NCBI GenBank assembly: GCA_030737835.1
Contig: CM060849.1
Location: forward strand, 29,873,080-29,937,079
Origin: Acorus gramineus
Lineage: Eukaryota > Streptophyta > Magnoliopsida > Acorales > Acoraceae
Length of the DNA stretch: 64,000 nucleotides
Direction of reading: 5' to 3'
Below, piece by piece: positions 25,148-38,142 of the stretch (the first letter of the stretch is position 1; each line of letters starts with the position of its first letter). The notes beneath the pieces were generated by a model. The model had not been told where the DNA came from. It was given only the letters and a program-made list of their open reading frames with translations, and did not search any database. The position numbers were made by a program, and so were the translations under genes.

Positions 25148-26275
25148 GGTCTGTTTGGTTTCACGTAGTTTAACTTTTTTAAAATTTCTTTTTATATGTA
25201 AAAACTTTTTCAAGAAAAAGAAATCTATTGACGATGTTTAGTTGTATTGAAATTATATTACAGAAAATTATTTCCTTCGTTTGTTTTCTTGTAAAATGTT
25301 AACATGAAATTGTTCTATAGAGTTAGGGTCTGTTTGTTTCGACGTAAAAGTCTCTGAAAACTCTAGTTTTCAAGAAAAGTAGTTACATAGGGATGTTTGA
25401 TAGCTTTAGAAAAAAACGGTTATGGAAAATTATTTCTTTAACCGCTTTCATATCCAGATTTTGGCATCCGTGAGGGGTTCGTACGTCGTTTTTCAGGGAT
25501 TCAGAACTCCATATATCATAACTTCTCAAAAGTTTCATTAACCTTCTTTTTATTTTTAAATTGTAAATAATAATTTTAAATTTTAGAAAATATCATCTAA
25601 TTAAATGAAATGTATTTTTACATCTTTTAAATATAAAAAAAATTGTTTCTAAAATATTTAAAATTTTTAAATTTAATTAAATCTTAATAGTTTTTTTATT
25701 TATGATAAATCTTCAATACAAATAGTTTTTGTAACTAAAAATCAAATTTCAAAGAATTTTAAAATATGTTCGATGTAAATTTAATTGATCAAATTTATCT
25801 CAGAATATCCTAAAGTAACTATAGGATATCTAAATATCTCATATATTTTCTAGTTTGATCTTACTTTGAAATTTAAATTCAAAATTTAAATTTGAATTTA
25901 CATGGTATTTGAATTTTTTTGTTCTAGACATTTTCCATAAGTAAGGTAAACATAGCAGATACCTTTATTCTGAACAAAATATAATGCAATACTAATTTTT
26001 TAATAAAATTTATCAATGATTTTGATCTGTTTATAGTTATTATATTTTTTATTCATAATTTGATATTAATGCCTATAGATGAAAAATAAGATTTCACATA
26101 TTTGTAGAACCAAACACTAGAAGACTAATATTTTACGTGAAAACAAACAACTAAAATCATTTTCCATAAAATAATTTCAATACAACCAAAAGCTGGAAAT
26201 GAATTTCATTTTCCAGGAAAACTTTTTCCTTGTAAAAGAAAATCCTTAGAAAATCAAACTACATGAAACCAAAGC
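25148..26275. mobile_element. Foldback element with about 160-bp imperfect TIRs
   Basis: The left arm (GGTCTGTTTGGTTTCACGTAG..., with TTGTATTGAAATTAT about 90 bp in) is repeated inverted at about 26110-26275. A second left-end-like segment starts at about 25327 (GGGTCTGTTTGTTTCGACG), so two copies may be nested. A further left arm of the family lies at 30378-30515. There is no transposase ORF. Confidence 0.72.
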
Positions 26276-29208
26276 TTCCACAAATTTTGAAAATCTTTTT
26301 TTTCTTCATATATATGCATTAATATCAAATTATGAATATAAAAATATAATAACAATAAACATATCAAAATTATTTATATAAGATACTCTTTTTCACACAT
26401 TGCATTAACATTTCACACTTTCACGTTGAAGATTAGATCTAATCTCTCCATTTTTTTCTCTAAAAAAACTACAGCCCATTCAAACCTTGACAAAACAAAC
26501 CTTATCCACCTATCTTTTTTCTCTAAAAAAAAAATACTGTAACCCATTCAAATATTCAACAACAAACTTATCTTATTTAACGTGATTTATGATTAACAAG
26601 ATTTAAAAAATATTTTTATGAATATTTTGTTAGAGATTGTGAGTCATTTACGTAATGTTTTACAAAATAATATTAAAGATATCATCAAATCAATTTTTAG
26701 AAAATATTTATCATATTTTTTTTATCTTTTCTTCAAAAAAAAATATTTGAGAATATTTATTAACTCTATCCATGTCTTAAAATGTCTATCATCTTTCCAA
26801 ATATGTTTAAATGATGTGTTTCCATGTATTTTAAAAGATTTGTCTTATCTTTTTAGATATAAAAAATATATTTAATTCAAATAAACATATTTTACATGAT
26901 TTTAAATATTATGCTATTTATTCTAATTTAAAACTATTTAGTATTTTTGATGTATCATATAAATTGTAATCTTTAATATTCTGTTATAAAAAAATATCAT
27001 AAATGAAATTTTTAGAAACAAAAGATGTCACGGAAGGCATATCTTCTTTTTAGCATGATCTCAAAATCAAGATTTTAAGGCGGTTATAGAAAACATTCTC
27101 CATTCACCATGATTTTAGGAGACAAGCAAACACTGCTTTGTGATTACTTTTATAGAAAACTAGCCTATGCAACAAGTTTTACATCAAAACAAACGCACCC
27201 TTAGTGGATCTACAATTTAGTGGATTAATATTTGAAATCCCATGAGCAGCATTTGTTAGAGGTGAAGTATTTGTTATCTTACATATCTTTTTCTTCTTTA
27301 TAGAATTTTTTTTTTTCATGATGGAGAGACCTTCAGTGGCTAACCTTACAGTCAAGCTGTAGGCCACCTTCACCTGTTTGTCTTAATTCCACATAAAATT
27401 CTTTCGAATTACAGGATTTTTAACACAGCACCAAAACTCGAAGTCAAGGCATACCCTTAACACAAATAAACACTTAACTGTTGTGGTATGATCACAGAGA
27501 ACGAAACATATTCTTTATTTAAAAATGTTACCACTTCTCAACTTTTTGTTGAATGATACTTGGGTTCATGCCCCTTCCTCATTGGCATGAGTACAGTTCG
27601 TCATTATGAGTTATAATTAAAATAATTGAATAGGACTACATGTATCTCCTCATCAACATTATAAAGATCATCGTTTGTCGCAATTTTAGTTCATAAATTA
27701 TATTACAACGTATTTGTAATAGATAAAAAATAGGAAATAAACACTAATAGATGTTTGTTAGAATAAACTTTAAAATAATAAAAAAAAACTAGCTGTGTAA
27801 TTATCAAAATCCCTCTTTTATAATAAGACATCAATCATTAGTAAAAATCGCTATAACTCCCTAAATAATTCATAGAGAATATTTAAAGAATATTCTGTAT
27901 AGTTAATGGTACTCGCCGTCTATGAATGGTGGTGATTGTACCACATCATTATATTTTCTTTTGTTATTTTTTTTCATTACATTCAGACTAAGATAATCAT
28001 AAAATATAAATAATAAATAACTAATTTTAGGTCAAATATGAGTTTCAACGTTTGATGACACTTTTCATTATGCAATGGTCATTTTTAAGAAAACTCTTTT
28101 TCAAGTTGTAAGTATATATCGAAAAGCTCTTTCCAACAAGTCATAGATCAATCAAATCAGAGTTGTACTAGAAAAGTTACGAACTTTTAAAGAATTTCTA
28201 GAATAATTTAATTCTTGTTTTTTTTTTGTATATATAAATTTGATAATATCATCAATATCTATCAAATCTTAATGTTTTGTTTGGTATATATACCCCTAAA
28301 AATCACATTTTAGTAAAAGATCCATGGTGATTTGTTCTTTGTAATAATATTATTCAAAAGGGTTTAAATTGTGCATTAATTTTTTTTTTTTATCTATTCG
28401 AGCAAATTTGTGGGTTTCCGAATTTGAGAATTTTTACAATATAAAGCTGGTTGATGGATATATATGTGTAATTTCATAATAAATTTTACATGTGATTTAT
28501 TTAATTATTATTAAATTTTTATTATATCATTTATGTATATATAACATGGTATATCATATCACATACAAATGAACTTTTCAAAAAAATTGAGGGTATTAGT
28601 TTATGGGTAATTTTTTAAAAATATTTTTTTATTTACCCACACTTATGCGTGGAGGGAGTTTAGTTAAACCTAACCGGATCCCTCAAATAAGCCCCTAAAA
28701 ATTTATAAATTCTAACTTATTCCTTTTAAGACAAAAATGCCCCTGGATTCTTCAAAACACCATCGTCTTCCTTTCATCCTTATTCAAAGAGAGACTGGTC
28801 CTTTTTTCTTCAAAACCTCCTCGCCATCTCCTCAAATATCATCTCCTCCACTTTTCTTTTTTTTTTAAACAAAACTGTAGGCATTTATCCATTGCAATAA
28901 AATCAAAATAGAAAGTCTGAATAACTCTTCTTTTACCATCGGCCCCTCTCTATTTTTCTTCACTCCACACCAGTGTGTCTAATCATGGGAAGAGCAACCA
29001 AGAATAGCAGTTCAAACTCTGGTTTGACCCCACCAAAGACTTTCACAACTACTCCCCCCACCTCTGGAACCCTCAACACATCATGTTAGATAGCATGTCC
29101 TTCTACCTACGTAATATACATTAATTACTTGTGCCACTCTTAATTGTAACCAACAAAAATTGGTCAACACATACATTGTTATCAAAGACTTATTGAAAAA
29201 CGGAAGTT

Positions 29209-29243
29209 GGGGGGGGGGGGGGGGGGGGGGGGAGGGGGGGGGG
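29209..29243 (+). repeat. Poly-G tract (24 G, A, 10 G)
   Basis: A run of 24 consecutive G, one A and 10 further G stands in AT-rich DNA. Such a tract can fold as a G-quadruplex in principle, and its exact length is likely to be unreliable in sequencing. Confidence 0.9.
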
Positions 29244-29665
29244 AGAGTGATCATTACAAAAATTGATGAATGCTCAAGAGAGAAGATGAGTTTGGAATGG
29301 CAGAGGCAGATAAATGGTTACACATTTGCATGGCATGCATGGACCAGCATTTCTTTTGAATAAATTATAGACATATCTATTTTATTAATAAATTAAATAG
29401 ACAATGTTTGAATTGAAAATAAAAAAAATAAAAAAAATTAAAATTAAAATAATCCGGATTGAACCTGGCAAGACACAAAACGAAAAAACAATAGGCCCGA
29501 TAAACAAGATATCTACTCGTCAATGCATGGACTAGCGTTGAGTGAGCTATAGGATTACAAATGAAAACAATTGCTAGTGTAAGAGGGATGAAACATCATC
29601 CTAATCACCTTGGCGAAAATCTACAATTAAGAACCAAGGATAGTTTCGTAATCTATCATGTGTCA

Positions 29666-29695
29666 TTAACGTTAACGTTAAAGTTAACGTTAACC
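29666..29695. repeat. Palindromic GTTAAC repeats
   Basis: TTAACGTTAACGTTAAAG followed by TTAACGTTAACC forms overlapping palindromes built on a GTTAAC hexamer, with an imperfect dyad across the centre (AAAG). Confidence 0.85.
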
Positions 29696-30377
29696 ATATG
29701 TCATAGCCAATTGGGGGTAACGATTAGGTATTAATTTGATGATTTTAAAATAACACGGGAGCTATAAATATTTTGTGATTTTATTGGTAATTCTTACAAT
29801 TTCGATAATTTTGAAGGAAGTTACATCGGTCAATTTTTTTCTTATAATTTTATAATATATATCTCATATTCAAGTATCTTTGTGGTAGGATGTATTGATA
29901 ACCATATACACACTCCAAATATTTTTTATTTTCTTAGATACGAAATCGAAATCAATGAAGAATTTTATATTTTTGGTAAGTATATAAAGATATGCTTTTC
30001 ATGTGCTCACGCATTTTCTTTTCCTTGTATTAACATGTAACAACATTAGCACACATGACACAAGTATTAATATAAATCCATAATGCTGATGACACCCATC
30101 TTGTTGTCATGAAAAATGTTTTTAGAGTCTGGATATAGTTAAGTCTGCTACTATCAGAATAGAACTGTATAACCTATAAATCGAACTACACAATCTATTA
30201 ATCAAACTATACAATCAGTTGTTGATCACAATGTCACTCGTACAAAGTTACTCTATACAATTCAATTCATAGGTTATGTAGTTCGATACTGATGGTATAC
30301 AAGATTGACTGGATCTGGAACACCCCCCTTGATGATTTAATATACAAAATATAAACCACATTAACTACTATATAAAG

Positions 30378-30515
30378 AGTCTGTTTGGTTCTAAATAACA
30401 TGAAATCATGCAGAATTCAAGTTTTCTGAGAAAATAAAATCAAAATGCTATGTTTGGTAGTATTGAAATTATTTCACATAAAATGATTTTCACTATTTGT
30501 TTTTCACAAAATCCA
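30378..30515 (+). repeat. Orphan left arm of the 25148 TIR family
   Basis: AGTCTGTTTGGTTCTAAATA and, about 80 bp later, GTATTGAAATTATTTCACAT resemble the left arm at 25148. No partner arm was found nearby, so this is a remnant. Confidence 0.55.
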
Positions 30516-31572
30516 TGTATGATATTAATCAAGAAAAACACACACACACACACACATCTATATATATATATATGAAGAAAATAAATTTTATGTAGCAAAT
30601 TTTAATAAAGAAAAACTAGATCATGACCTATTAAAAATGATATTCCACTATTTTTTTGTAGAATGCAAATTTAATTAGAATTCAAAATGGGTTTGAGAAC
30701 AGTGCTATTAGCTAGTGCACTGGTTAAAACTCTTTTTTTTTTTTTTTTGAGGAATCTAAATTTTTTATATTATTATCCAAGTTTTTGGGAACAACTATTA
30801 TACTAAGTTTTTATATTGAATATGATAACACTATCAACTTAATGTAATTTATTATTTTATAAATCCAAAGCTAACCGTACTAATAACGTATAAAATTTTA
30901 CAAAATATATATTTTTAAATTATAAAATATTAAAATATTTCATTTATAGTATTCAAACATAAATGTTTTTTTAAGATAAAGGTAAGCGGCTGCTTAATTA
31001 AATATTCAAACATAAATGTTAAAAATGCATTTTGTACATTATCCTATTTTTTAAAAGTTAAAAAAATCAGGATCACAAAAAATTCTAAAATACAGTGACT
31101 AAAAATTGCGTGCTGTATTTTTAAAAATATCACAAATTTGAGAAAAATAGTCATATTATTCTATGATTATTTTTTGGGAGGGATGATTTTGAATATATAA
31201 AATTATGAATCACTTTTAATTAAGTTGTTATAGGATTGTATTTAATGTGGAGATAAGTACTTATAAATAGTTTGCAAAAGGGTAAGAAATTACACTTAAT
31301 GGTGTCTTCACAATGGGCATGGTTACACTCAATTTTTTTACAATCCAAACTTCAGTCCTATATATCTAATTAAAAATTTTCTTACATTTGCTAAAAATTA
31401 ATTTATTCAACTCAAAATAAAAACAATATACATTTTTTTTATAAAAACATATATTTTATTCGATAATGTGTACTAGTTTTATAAAAGTAAATAAAAATAT
31501 GTGGTTTATGTATTTTACTGTTAAAATGTGTGTTACTTCACAATATTAGTTAACAAAACCCATAAAAAAAAT

Positions 31573-32112
31573 AGGGAAAAATCCACACAAACCCTTGAAA
31601 TCTGACTGAAATCTATATAACCCCTCAATTTTTCTTAAAATTCATATAACCCCCTGAAAACACTTAGTAAATCCAAATAACCCCCTGAATAAATTTTTGT
31701 TAGAAGATGATGAATATTTTACTCATATTTCGTTTAGTTAACCCTGACTGAAAACACGATATACTAAAAAACCACTACAATGAGTACAAAATGCGAAATA
31801 TCCTATGAAAATGATGATTTTACTCTTTCTGAATATATTATAAAACTCTATATGGAGGAGTAAAATCGTCATTTATAGAAGATTTTTCACATTTTTAACA
31901 CATTGTAGGTTCTTTTTGGTATACTGTGTTTTCTACCAGGGTTAACTAAACATAATATTTACAAAATATTCATTATCTACAAACGTAAATTTTTTTTCAG
32001 GGGGTTATTTGGATTTACTAGGTATTTTCAGGGGATTATATGGATTTTAAGAAAAGTCAGAGGGTAATATGGATTTCAGTAAGTTTATAGGGGGTTATAT
32101 GAATTTTTCCCC
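31573..32112. mobile_element. Foldback MITE with TATAACCCCC subterminal repeats
   Basis: The left arm begins AGGGAAAAATCCACAC and contains spaced copies of ATATAACCCC. The right arm is its inverse, ending ...TTATATGAATTTTTCCCC. The arms extend about 180 bp each, imperfectly, with GGTTAACTAAAC-type sequence in both inner halves. The same terminal design occurs at 59041-59539. Confidence 0.78.
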
Positions 32113-32786
32113 AAAAAATATTGAGTGAATTGCTCAAATACCCTTGTACCAACAGCTCAAATTTTTTTATACCCCTGAACTTTTTTTTATTTTTTCTTTA
32201 CCCCTCAATGTTGTCCCCCTTTTTCTTTTTCTTTTTTGCCCCTAACTTTTCATTATACCTGAACTATCCCTTATAGACAGAGTTACAGAAATACAGAAAT
32301 ATAATATGATATATATACATAAATTATACACATAATTACAAATACGTAATAGTTATATACAAAAAATATTCAATGTATGCAAGGATGTTTATAAAATGGC
32401 TATATATACATTCCCAGTGTAATTACAATAGATTTATGTAATGTAAGTCATGTCATTATCAAATGTATGTGCATTCAATGTATTTAAAATGGTTATAGAT
32501 ACAATCATAAAGTATCATCAAAATAGGTACATTAACTATTTGAATTACGATATTTTCTTCCTATCATAATTAAATTAGTTATTGTCCCTCCCTTGATCTT
32601 TTTAATGTCCTCTTGGGTTAATTAAAAAAGACCTTCATACTAGACATTCAACGTACTTTATAACGAAGAACACACTATCTAAGCCATGTTGAAGATACAA
32701 CAATCAGTTAAACACCTAAACAAAAGTTTATTTAGTAATATGGGCAATATTAGTTATAGCATGAATTTGAATTGGTAACATAAGAA

Positions 32787-33988
32787 AGAGGGAGGGCTGG
32801 GCATCTTAAACCTGCAAGACATGAATCGGGCCCTCCTTGCAAAGTAGGTATGAAAATGGCTGCTACTCACTGTGGAGAAGCCTCATCCGTGACAAATATG
32901 GAGGGGAGGGAGTGGGTGACAAGCGTTGGCCTTCGATCATTGCCCGGACCTTGCACACATGCAAGGCGATATTTGCGGACCGCGCGGCGCTGTCCTCGAC
33001 GTTTGGTTGGAAGATAGGGAGCAATAGATCAATTCATTTCTGGCAAGACTACTGGAGTGGAGATGTCGAGATGCGTCACTTGGTCCTGGAGATCTATTGA
33101 ATCGCGGCTAACAAAGAGGGCTCGCTCGCTAAGATGTGTCAAGGCTCAAGGGACTCGGCTTTAAGGAACTTGGAACTCACTCATGCCCGTCTGTCAAATG
33201 AGGAGATTGCACAATACACCGCTGTCCTGGAGAAGATGGATTCAGTTTCACTGATCGTAGAGGCGGAGGACCTTATAATCTGGAAGCATCAAGCCTCAGA
33301 CACTTTCTCCGTTAAAGGGGCATACAAATAGTGGAGTAGGAACCATGTGGCCCCGATCTAAAGTACCACACAATGGGGGATGATCTGGAGGCCAAAAATC
33401 CCATTGAAAATTAAAGTATTCACTTGGCTTCTTCATCATAATAGCGTGCTCACTATGGTATATAGAGCCAAATGGGATCCCTCCTCTTCGACCACTTGCA
33501 TTCTTTGTTCAGAGAAACCTGAGACCATGCAACACCTAATTTGTCAATGTCAAGTCGTGCGCGTGCTTTGGGCGGAGATTGGCAGTGCTACAGGGCTAAC
33601 AGTCAGCTTTCAAACCGTGGAGGAACTTTCGCAAGCGGGGAAAAATCTTCACCAATCCGATGCTAGCAGTTTAGCGGTGCGTGTATTCCAATCCATAGTT
33701 CCGGCTGAAACTTGGGGAATCTGGGCAACACGGAATACAGCATTGTTCCGTGGGAACAAGATGTATTGGGAGAACAAGTGGGAGGCTTTCTGTGGGTGTG
33801 TTCATGATTGGGGAAGACTTATAGCCGGTGCCGGGGAGATGTGCTTACGAACGTACACCTAAACATTGTGGGATAATGTCGTGGTTTTCTTTTATTCCTG
33901 TACTTCTATCTCCTCTCACCTCCTTTAGAGTTGTACTTCAAAATCAGAAATGAAAATCGTGGTAGCAATATCTACCTTTAAAAAAAAA
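32787..33988 (+). pseudogene. 5'-truncated LINE (non-LTR retrotransposon) 3' end
   Basis: Only the 3' part remains. It begins GGLGILNLQDMNRALL-like sequence (32793 on), then stops and shifts break it into three pieces (32837-33100, 33134-33331, 33380-33862). The last piece has the zf-RVT domain typical of plant LINE ORF2 C-termini: PLKIKVFTWLLHHNSVLT, then CILC...HLICQC, then WAEIG. It ends at a short poly(A) at 33979-33988. There is no reverse-transcriptase core, so it is dead on arrival. The target duplication was not identified. Confidence 0.85.
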
Positions 33989-34008
33989 CATATGAATATC
34001 AACAAATG

Positions 34009-34317
34009 TGTTGTGAATATGGTGGATAACCACCACTTCTCTAACCCATAACCTCCCCCACTCTTCAACTCCATAACCTCCCCCACTCTTCTATTCTATA
34101 ACACTCCCATTATTGCCCCACTATCTCACCCTCACCTCTATAGACTTGTAACTCTCCACCTTTGGGATTCCTCTATTCACCCTATAAATAGAGGGGTTCT
34201 CTCTTGTATTCAACTAACAAATAGTGAATAAGAATCTCTCTCTACTTCTCTTCTCTATATACTTGTGTGCTTTGTTTATATACTTTTATGTATTCATATT
34301 CTACTTAGTTTATAACA
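34009..34317 (+). repeat. 5' LTR of copia B (309 bp)
   Basis: It ends ...TTTATAACA. A TATAAATA box lies at 34183-34190, with a likely start about 30 bp downstream. It carries a 23-bp partial duplication of the ATAACCTCCCCCACTCTTC motif (two copies, about 34045-34100) that the 3' LTR lacks. Confidence 0.96.
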
Positions 34318-34340
34318 CGTTATCAGCACGAGAAGCTCTT
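34318..34340 (+). other. Primer-binding region of copia B (unusual)
   Basis: The sequence right after the LTR is CGTTATCAGCACGAGAAGC. It is not the usual initiator-Met TGGTATCAGAGC. I infer a different tRNA or tRNA part as primer and cannot name it. Confidence 0.6.
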
Positions 34341-34355
34341 TGTTAAAGAGAAAGA

Positions 34356-37300
34356 ATGGCTATGGTTGGTGACATTTGTCTAGCAGACAGCGCTACAACA
34401 CATACGATCCTACGAAATAAACAATATTTCTCGACATTGACATTAATCAATGCAAATGTTAATACCATTTCTGGTACTACGAAATTAATTGAAAGCTCCG
34501 GAAGAGCAAATATAATATTACCAGGAGGTACAAAATTTTGTATTAATGATGCATTATATTCAGCAAGATCCAGAAGAAATCTGCTAAGTTTTAAGGATAT
34601 CCGTCTTAATGGATATCATATTGAGACTATCAATGAAAACAATATGGAGTATTTATGTATTACTTCAATTGTTTCAGGCCAAAAACATGTATTAGAGAAA
34701 CTTCATGCTTTCTCATCTGGGTTGTATTATACAACCATAAAAACAATCGAATCATATGCTGTAATGAACCAGAAGTTCTATGATTCAGATATTTTTACAC
34801 TTTGGCATGATCGTCTCGGGCATCCAGGATCTACAATGATGCGTCGAATAATTGATAATTCATTTGGGCATTCGTTAAAGAACCAGAAGATTCTTTTACC
34901 TAATCACTATCAATGCACTTCGTGCTCACAAGGAAAATTGATAGTTAGACCATCCCCTACAAAAGTCAATGTTGAGTCACCAACATTTTTGCAAAGAATC
35001 CAAGGGGATATATGTGGCCCAATCCACCCCCCATGTGGACCATTCAAGTATTTTATGGTATTGATAGACGCATCTGCTAGATGGTCGCATGTTTGTCTAT
35101 TATCCACTCGGAATGCTGCATTTGCAAGACTACTTGCTCAGATAATCCGATTACAGTCGCATTTTTTGGATTATCATATAAAGTCAATACGCCTTGATGG
35201 AGCTGGTGAATTCACATCGAAAACTTTTAACGACTATTGTATGTCGCATGGCATCGATGTTGAACACCCTGTTGCTCATGTGCACACCCAAAATGGATTA
35301 GCTGAATCATTTATTAAGCATCTTCAGCTAATTGCACGTCCTATGCTTTTGAGGACAAAATTACCCGTTTCAGCTTGGGGTCATGCTATATTGCATGCAG
35401 CAGCATTAGTTCGCCTTCGGCCAACTGCTTATCATCAATATTCCCCTTTACAGCTCGTACTGGGTCATCAACCAAATATTTCACATCTTCGAATTTTTGG
35501 TTGTGCTGTACAAGTTCCTATTGCCCCTACACAACGAACTAAAATGGGCCCTCAACGTCGATTGGGAATTTATGTAGGCTTTGATTCTCCCTCTATTATA
35601 AGATATCTTGAACCATTGACAGGGGATGTTTTTACCGCTCGATTTGCGGATTGTCATTTTGATGAGACAATATTCCCGTCATTAGGGGGAGAAAATCCGT
35701 CGCCAGAAGAACGACGTGAACTTATATGGAAAACTCCATCTTTGTCTCATCTTGATCCTCGCACTAATCAATGTGAAACTGAAGTGCAAAGAATCACTCA
35801 TCTTCAAAGAATTGCGCATCAATTGCCAGATGCATTCAATGATGCAGCAAAAGTGATGAAATCACATATTCCAGCTGCTAATACTCCAGCTCGAATTAAT
35901 GTTCCAATAGGAAAAACTGTTAATATGCCGGCTAATGAATCAACAAAAACACGCCTGAAGCGTGGAAGACCTATAGGCTCAAAAGATTCAGCTCCCCGAA
36001 GAGAAAAACAATGAAGAATAATTCTCTAGAAGAGTATGAAACACTTGAAAGACCCACAATAATAACTCCTACAGAGGAAGAAGTCCCTGAAGTGACACAA
36101 GTCCCTGAAGAGACTGACGTCCCTGAAGTGACACCCGTGCATGAAGAACAAGTACATGGAAATGAAGAAATTTCCATAAATTATGCAAATTCACAAATAT
36201 TGTGGGATCGAAAGCAAGTGCTTGTTGATGATATATTCTCATTTGCAGTAGCTACAGAAATCATTTCAGATAATGATTTAGAACCACGTTCAGTGGATGA
36301 ATGCAGACGAAAAAATTGTTGGCCACAATGGAAAGCTGCTATTCAAACAGAATTGGATTCACTTGCAAAACACCAAGTATTTGGACCAGTAGTCCTAACC
36401 CCTGAAGGTGTTAAACCAGTAGGATGTAAATGGGTGTTTGCGAGAAAACGAAATGAAAGAAACGAGATTGTTAGATACAAAGCTCGTCTTGTGGCACAGG
36501 GTTTCCTGCAGAGACCTGGGATAGATTTTGAAGAGACATATTCTCCTGTGATGGACACAATCACATTTCGGTATTTAATTAGTCTTGTAGTCTCAGAAGG
36601 ACTTGACATGCAGCTAATGGATGTGGTTACTGCATATTTATATGGAAAATTAGATACCGACATTTATATGAAAGTTCCTGAAGGACTAAAATTGCCTGAA
36701 GCAAAACCACAAAAATGTACTCAATCAAGCTAAGACGATCCTTGTATGGATTAAAGCAATCTGGACGAATGTGGTATAACCGTCTTAGTGAGTACTTAAT
36801 AAAAGAAGGATATGTCAATGATCCAATATGCCCCTGTGTATTTATTAAGAAAACGGAACTCGGATTTACCATTATTGCAGTATATGTTGATGATATTAAT
36901 CTAATTGGGACTCCTGAAGAGCTCGAAAAGGCTTCCGAATATCTGAAAAAGGAGTTTGAAATGAAAGATCTTGGAAAAAAAGATACTGTCTCGGCTTGCA
37001 AATTGAGCAAAGTTCAAATGGGATACTTGTTCATCAAACAACATATGTTGAAAAAATCCTGAAGCGTTTTAATATGGACAAATGTCATCCATTAAGTACT
37101 CCAATGGTAGTAAGGTTACTTGACCCAAAGAAGGACCCTTTTCGTCCAAAAGAAGATACTGAAAATCTTCTTGGTCCTGAAGTACCATATCTTAGTGCAA
37201 TTGGTGCCTTATTATATTTGGCCCAATGCACTAGACCTGACATTGCATTTTCAGTTAATTTATTGGCCAGATTTAGCTCTGCACCAACTCGAAGGCATTG

Positions 37301-37892
37301 GAATGGTGTGAAGCACATTTTTCGTTATCTTCGTGGAACGTCAGACATGGGTCTATTCTATGCAAAGGATTCCAATAATGGTGCACAACTAAAGGGTTAT
37401 GCAGATTCAGGATATCTTTCAGATCCTCACAAGGCTCGCTCACAAACAGGCTATGTATTCACTTGCGGTGGCACAGCAATCTCTTGGCGATCTACGAAAC
37501 AGACTTTGGTCGCCACGTCTTCTAACCACTCTGAGATTCTTGCACTCCACGAAGCAAGCCGGGAATGCGTGTGGATAAGGTCTTTGGTTCATCATATTCG
37601 TACTGCATGCGGACTATCTCTCATTACAGATGTTCCAACAACTATATATGAAGACAATGCAGCATGCATTGCTCAAATCAAAGGGGGATATATCAAGGGT
37701 GATAGAACAAAGCATATTTCTCCAAAATTCTTTTACACTCATGAGCTCCAGCAGAGACATGAAATTGATGTTCAACAAATTCAGTCAAAGGACAATCTTG
37801 CAGATTTGTTTACTAAAGCTTTGTCGACATCAACATTCAAGAAGCTGGTGTATGAAATCGGGATGCGACGAGTTTGCGACCAAAATTCTTGA
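34356..37892 (+). pseudogene. Copia B pol with three frame breaks
   Basis: Frame 1 (34356-36014) starts MAMVGDICLADSATTH, a protease-like active site (ADSATT), and continues through the HDRLGHPG...CTSC zinc region. It then has an integrase with D, D and E at GDICGP, RLDGAGEF and LAESFIK. Frame 2 (from 36011, overlapping the TGA) has reverse transcriptase: VGCKWVFARK, RYKARLVAQGF and QLMDVVTAYL. Frame 3 (36715-37062) holds SLYGLKQSGRMWY and the catalytic YVDD. Frame 4 (to 37892) carries RNase H: YADSGYLSD, SSNHSEILAL, YEDNAAC and LADLFTKAL. The catalytic residues are retained, but three indels split the protein and gag is absent, so this copy cannot act alone. Confidence 0.94.
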
Positions 37893-38142
37893 AATCTTGT
37901 ACTTATGAGGGGGAGTAATTTTTGATGACATTTTGCGAACTGTACTCTTTTTCCTTCGCCTAGGTTTTGTCCCATTGGGTTTTCCTGGCAAGGTTTTAAT
38001 GAGGCAGTGTCAAACGCATACACTATTATACGATTAAGTTACATTGTACTCTTTTTCCTTCGCTTTGGTTTTTTCCCATTGGTTTTTCAAGCAAGGTTTT
38101 AATGAGGCAATTTTCTTAGCGTGGTGGTCATCCAAGGGGGAG

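Larger units (their letters stand above)
26276..31572. other. AT-rich repeat-laden spacer
   Basis: No gene is visible. Notable content is listed separately: a G-tract (29209-29243), GTTAAC repeats (29666-29695) and an orphan TIR arm (30378-30515). A (CA)n then (TA)n microsatellite lies at about 30538-30572. Confidence 0.5.
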
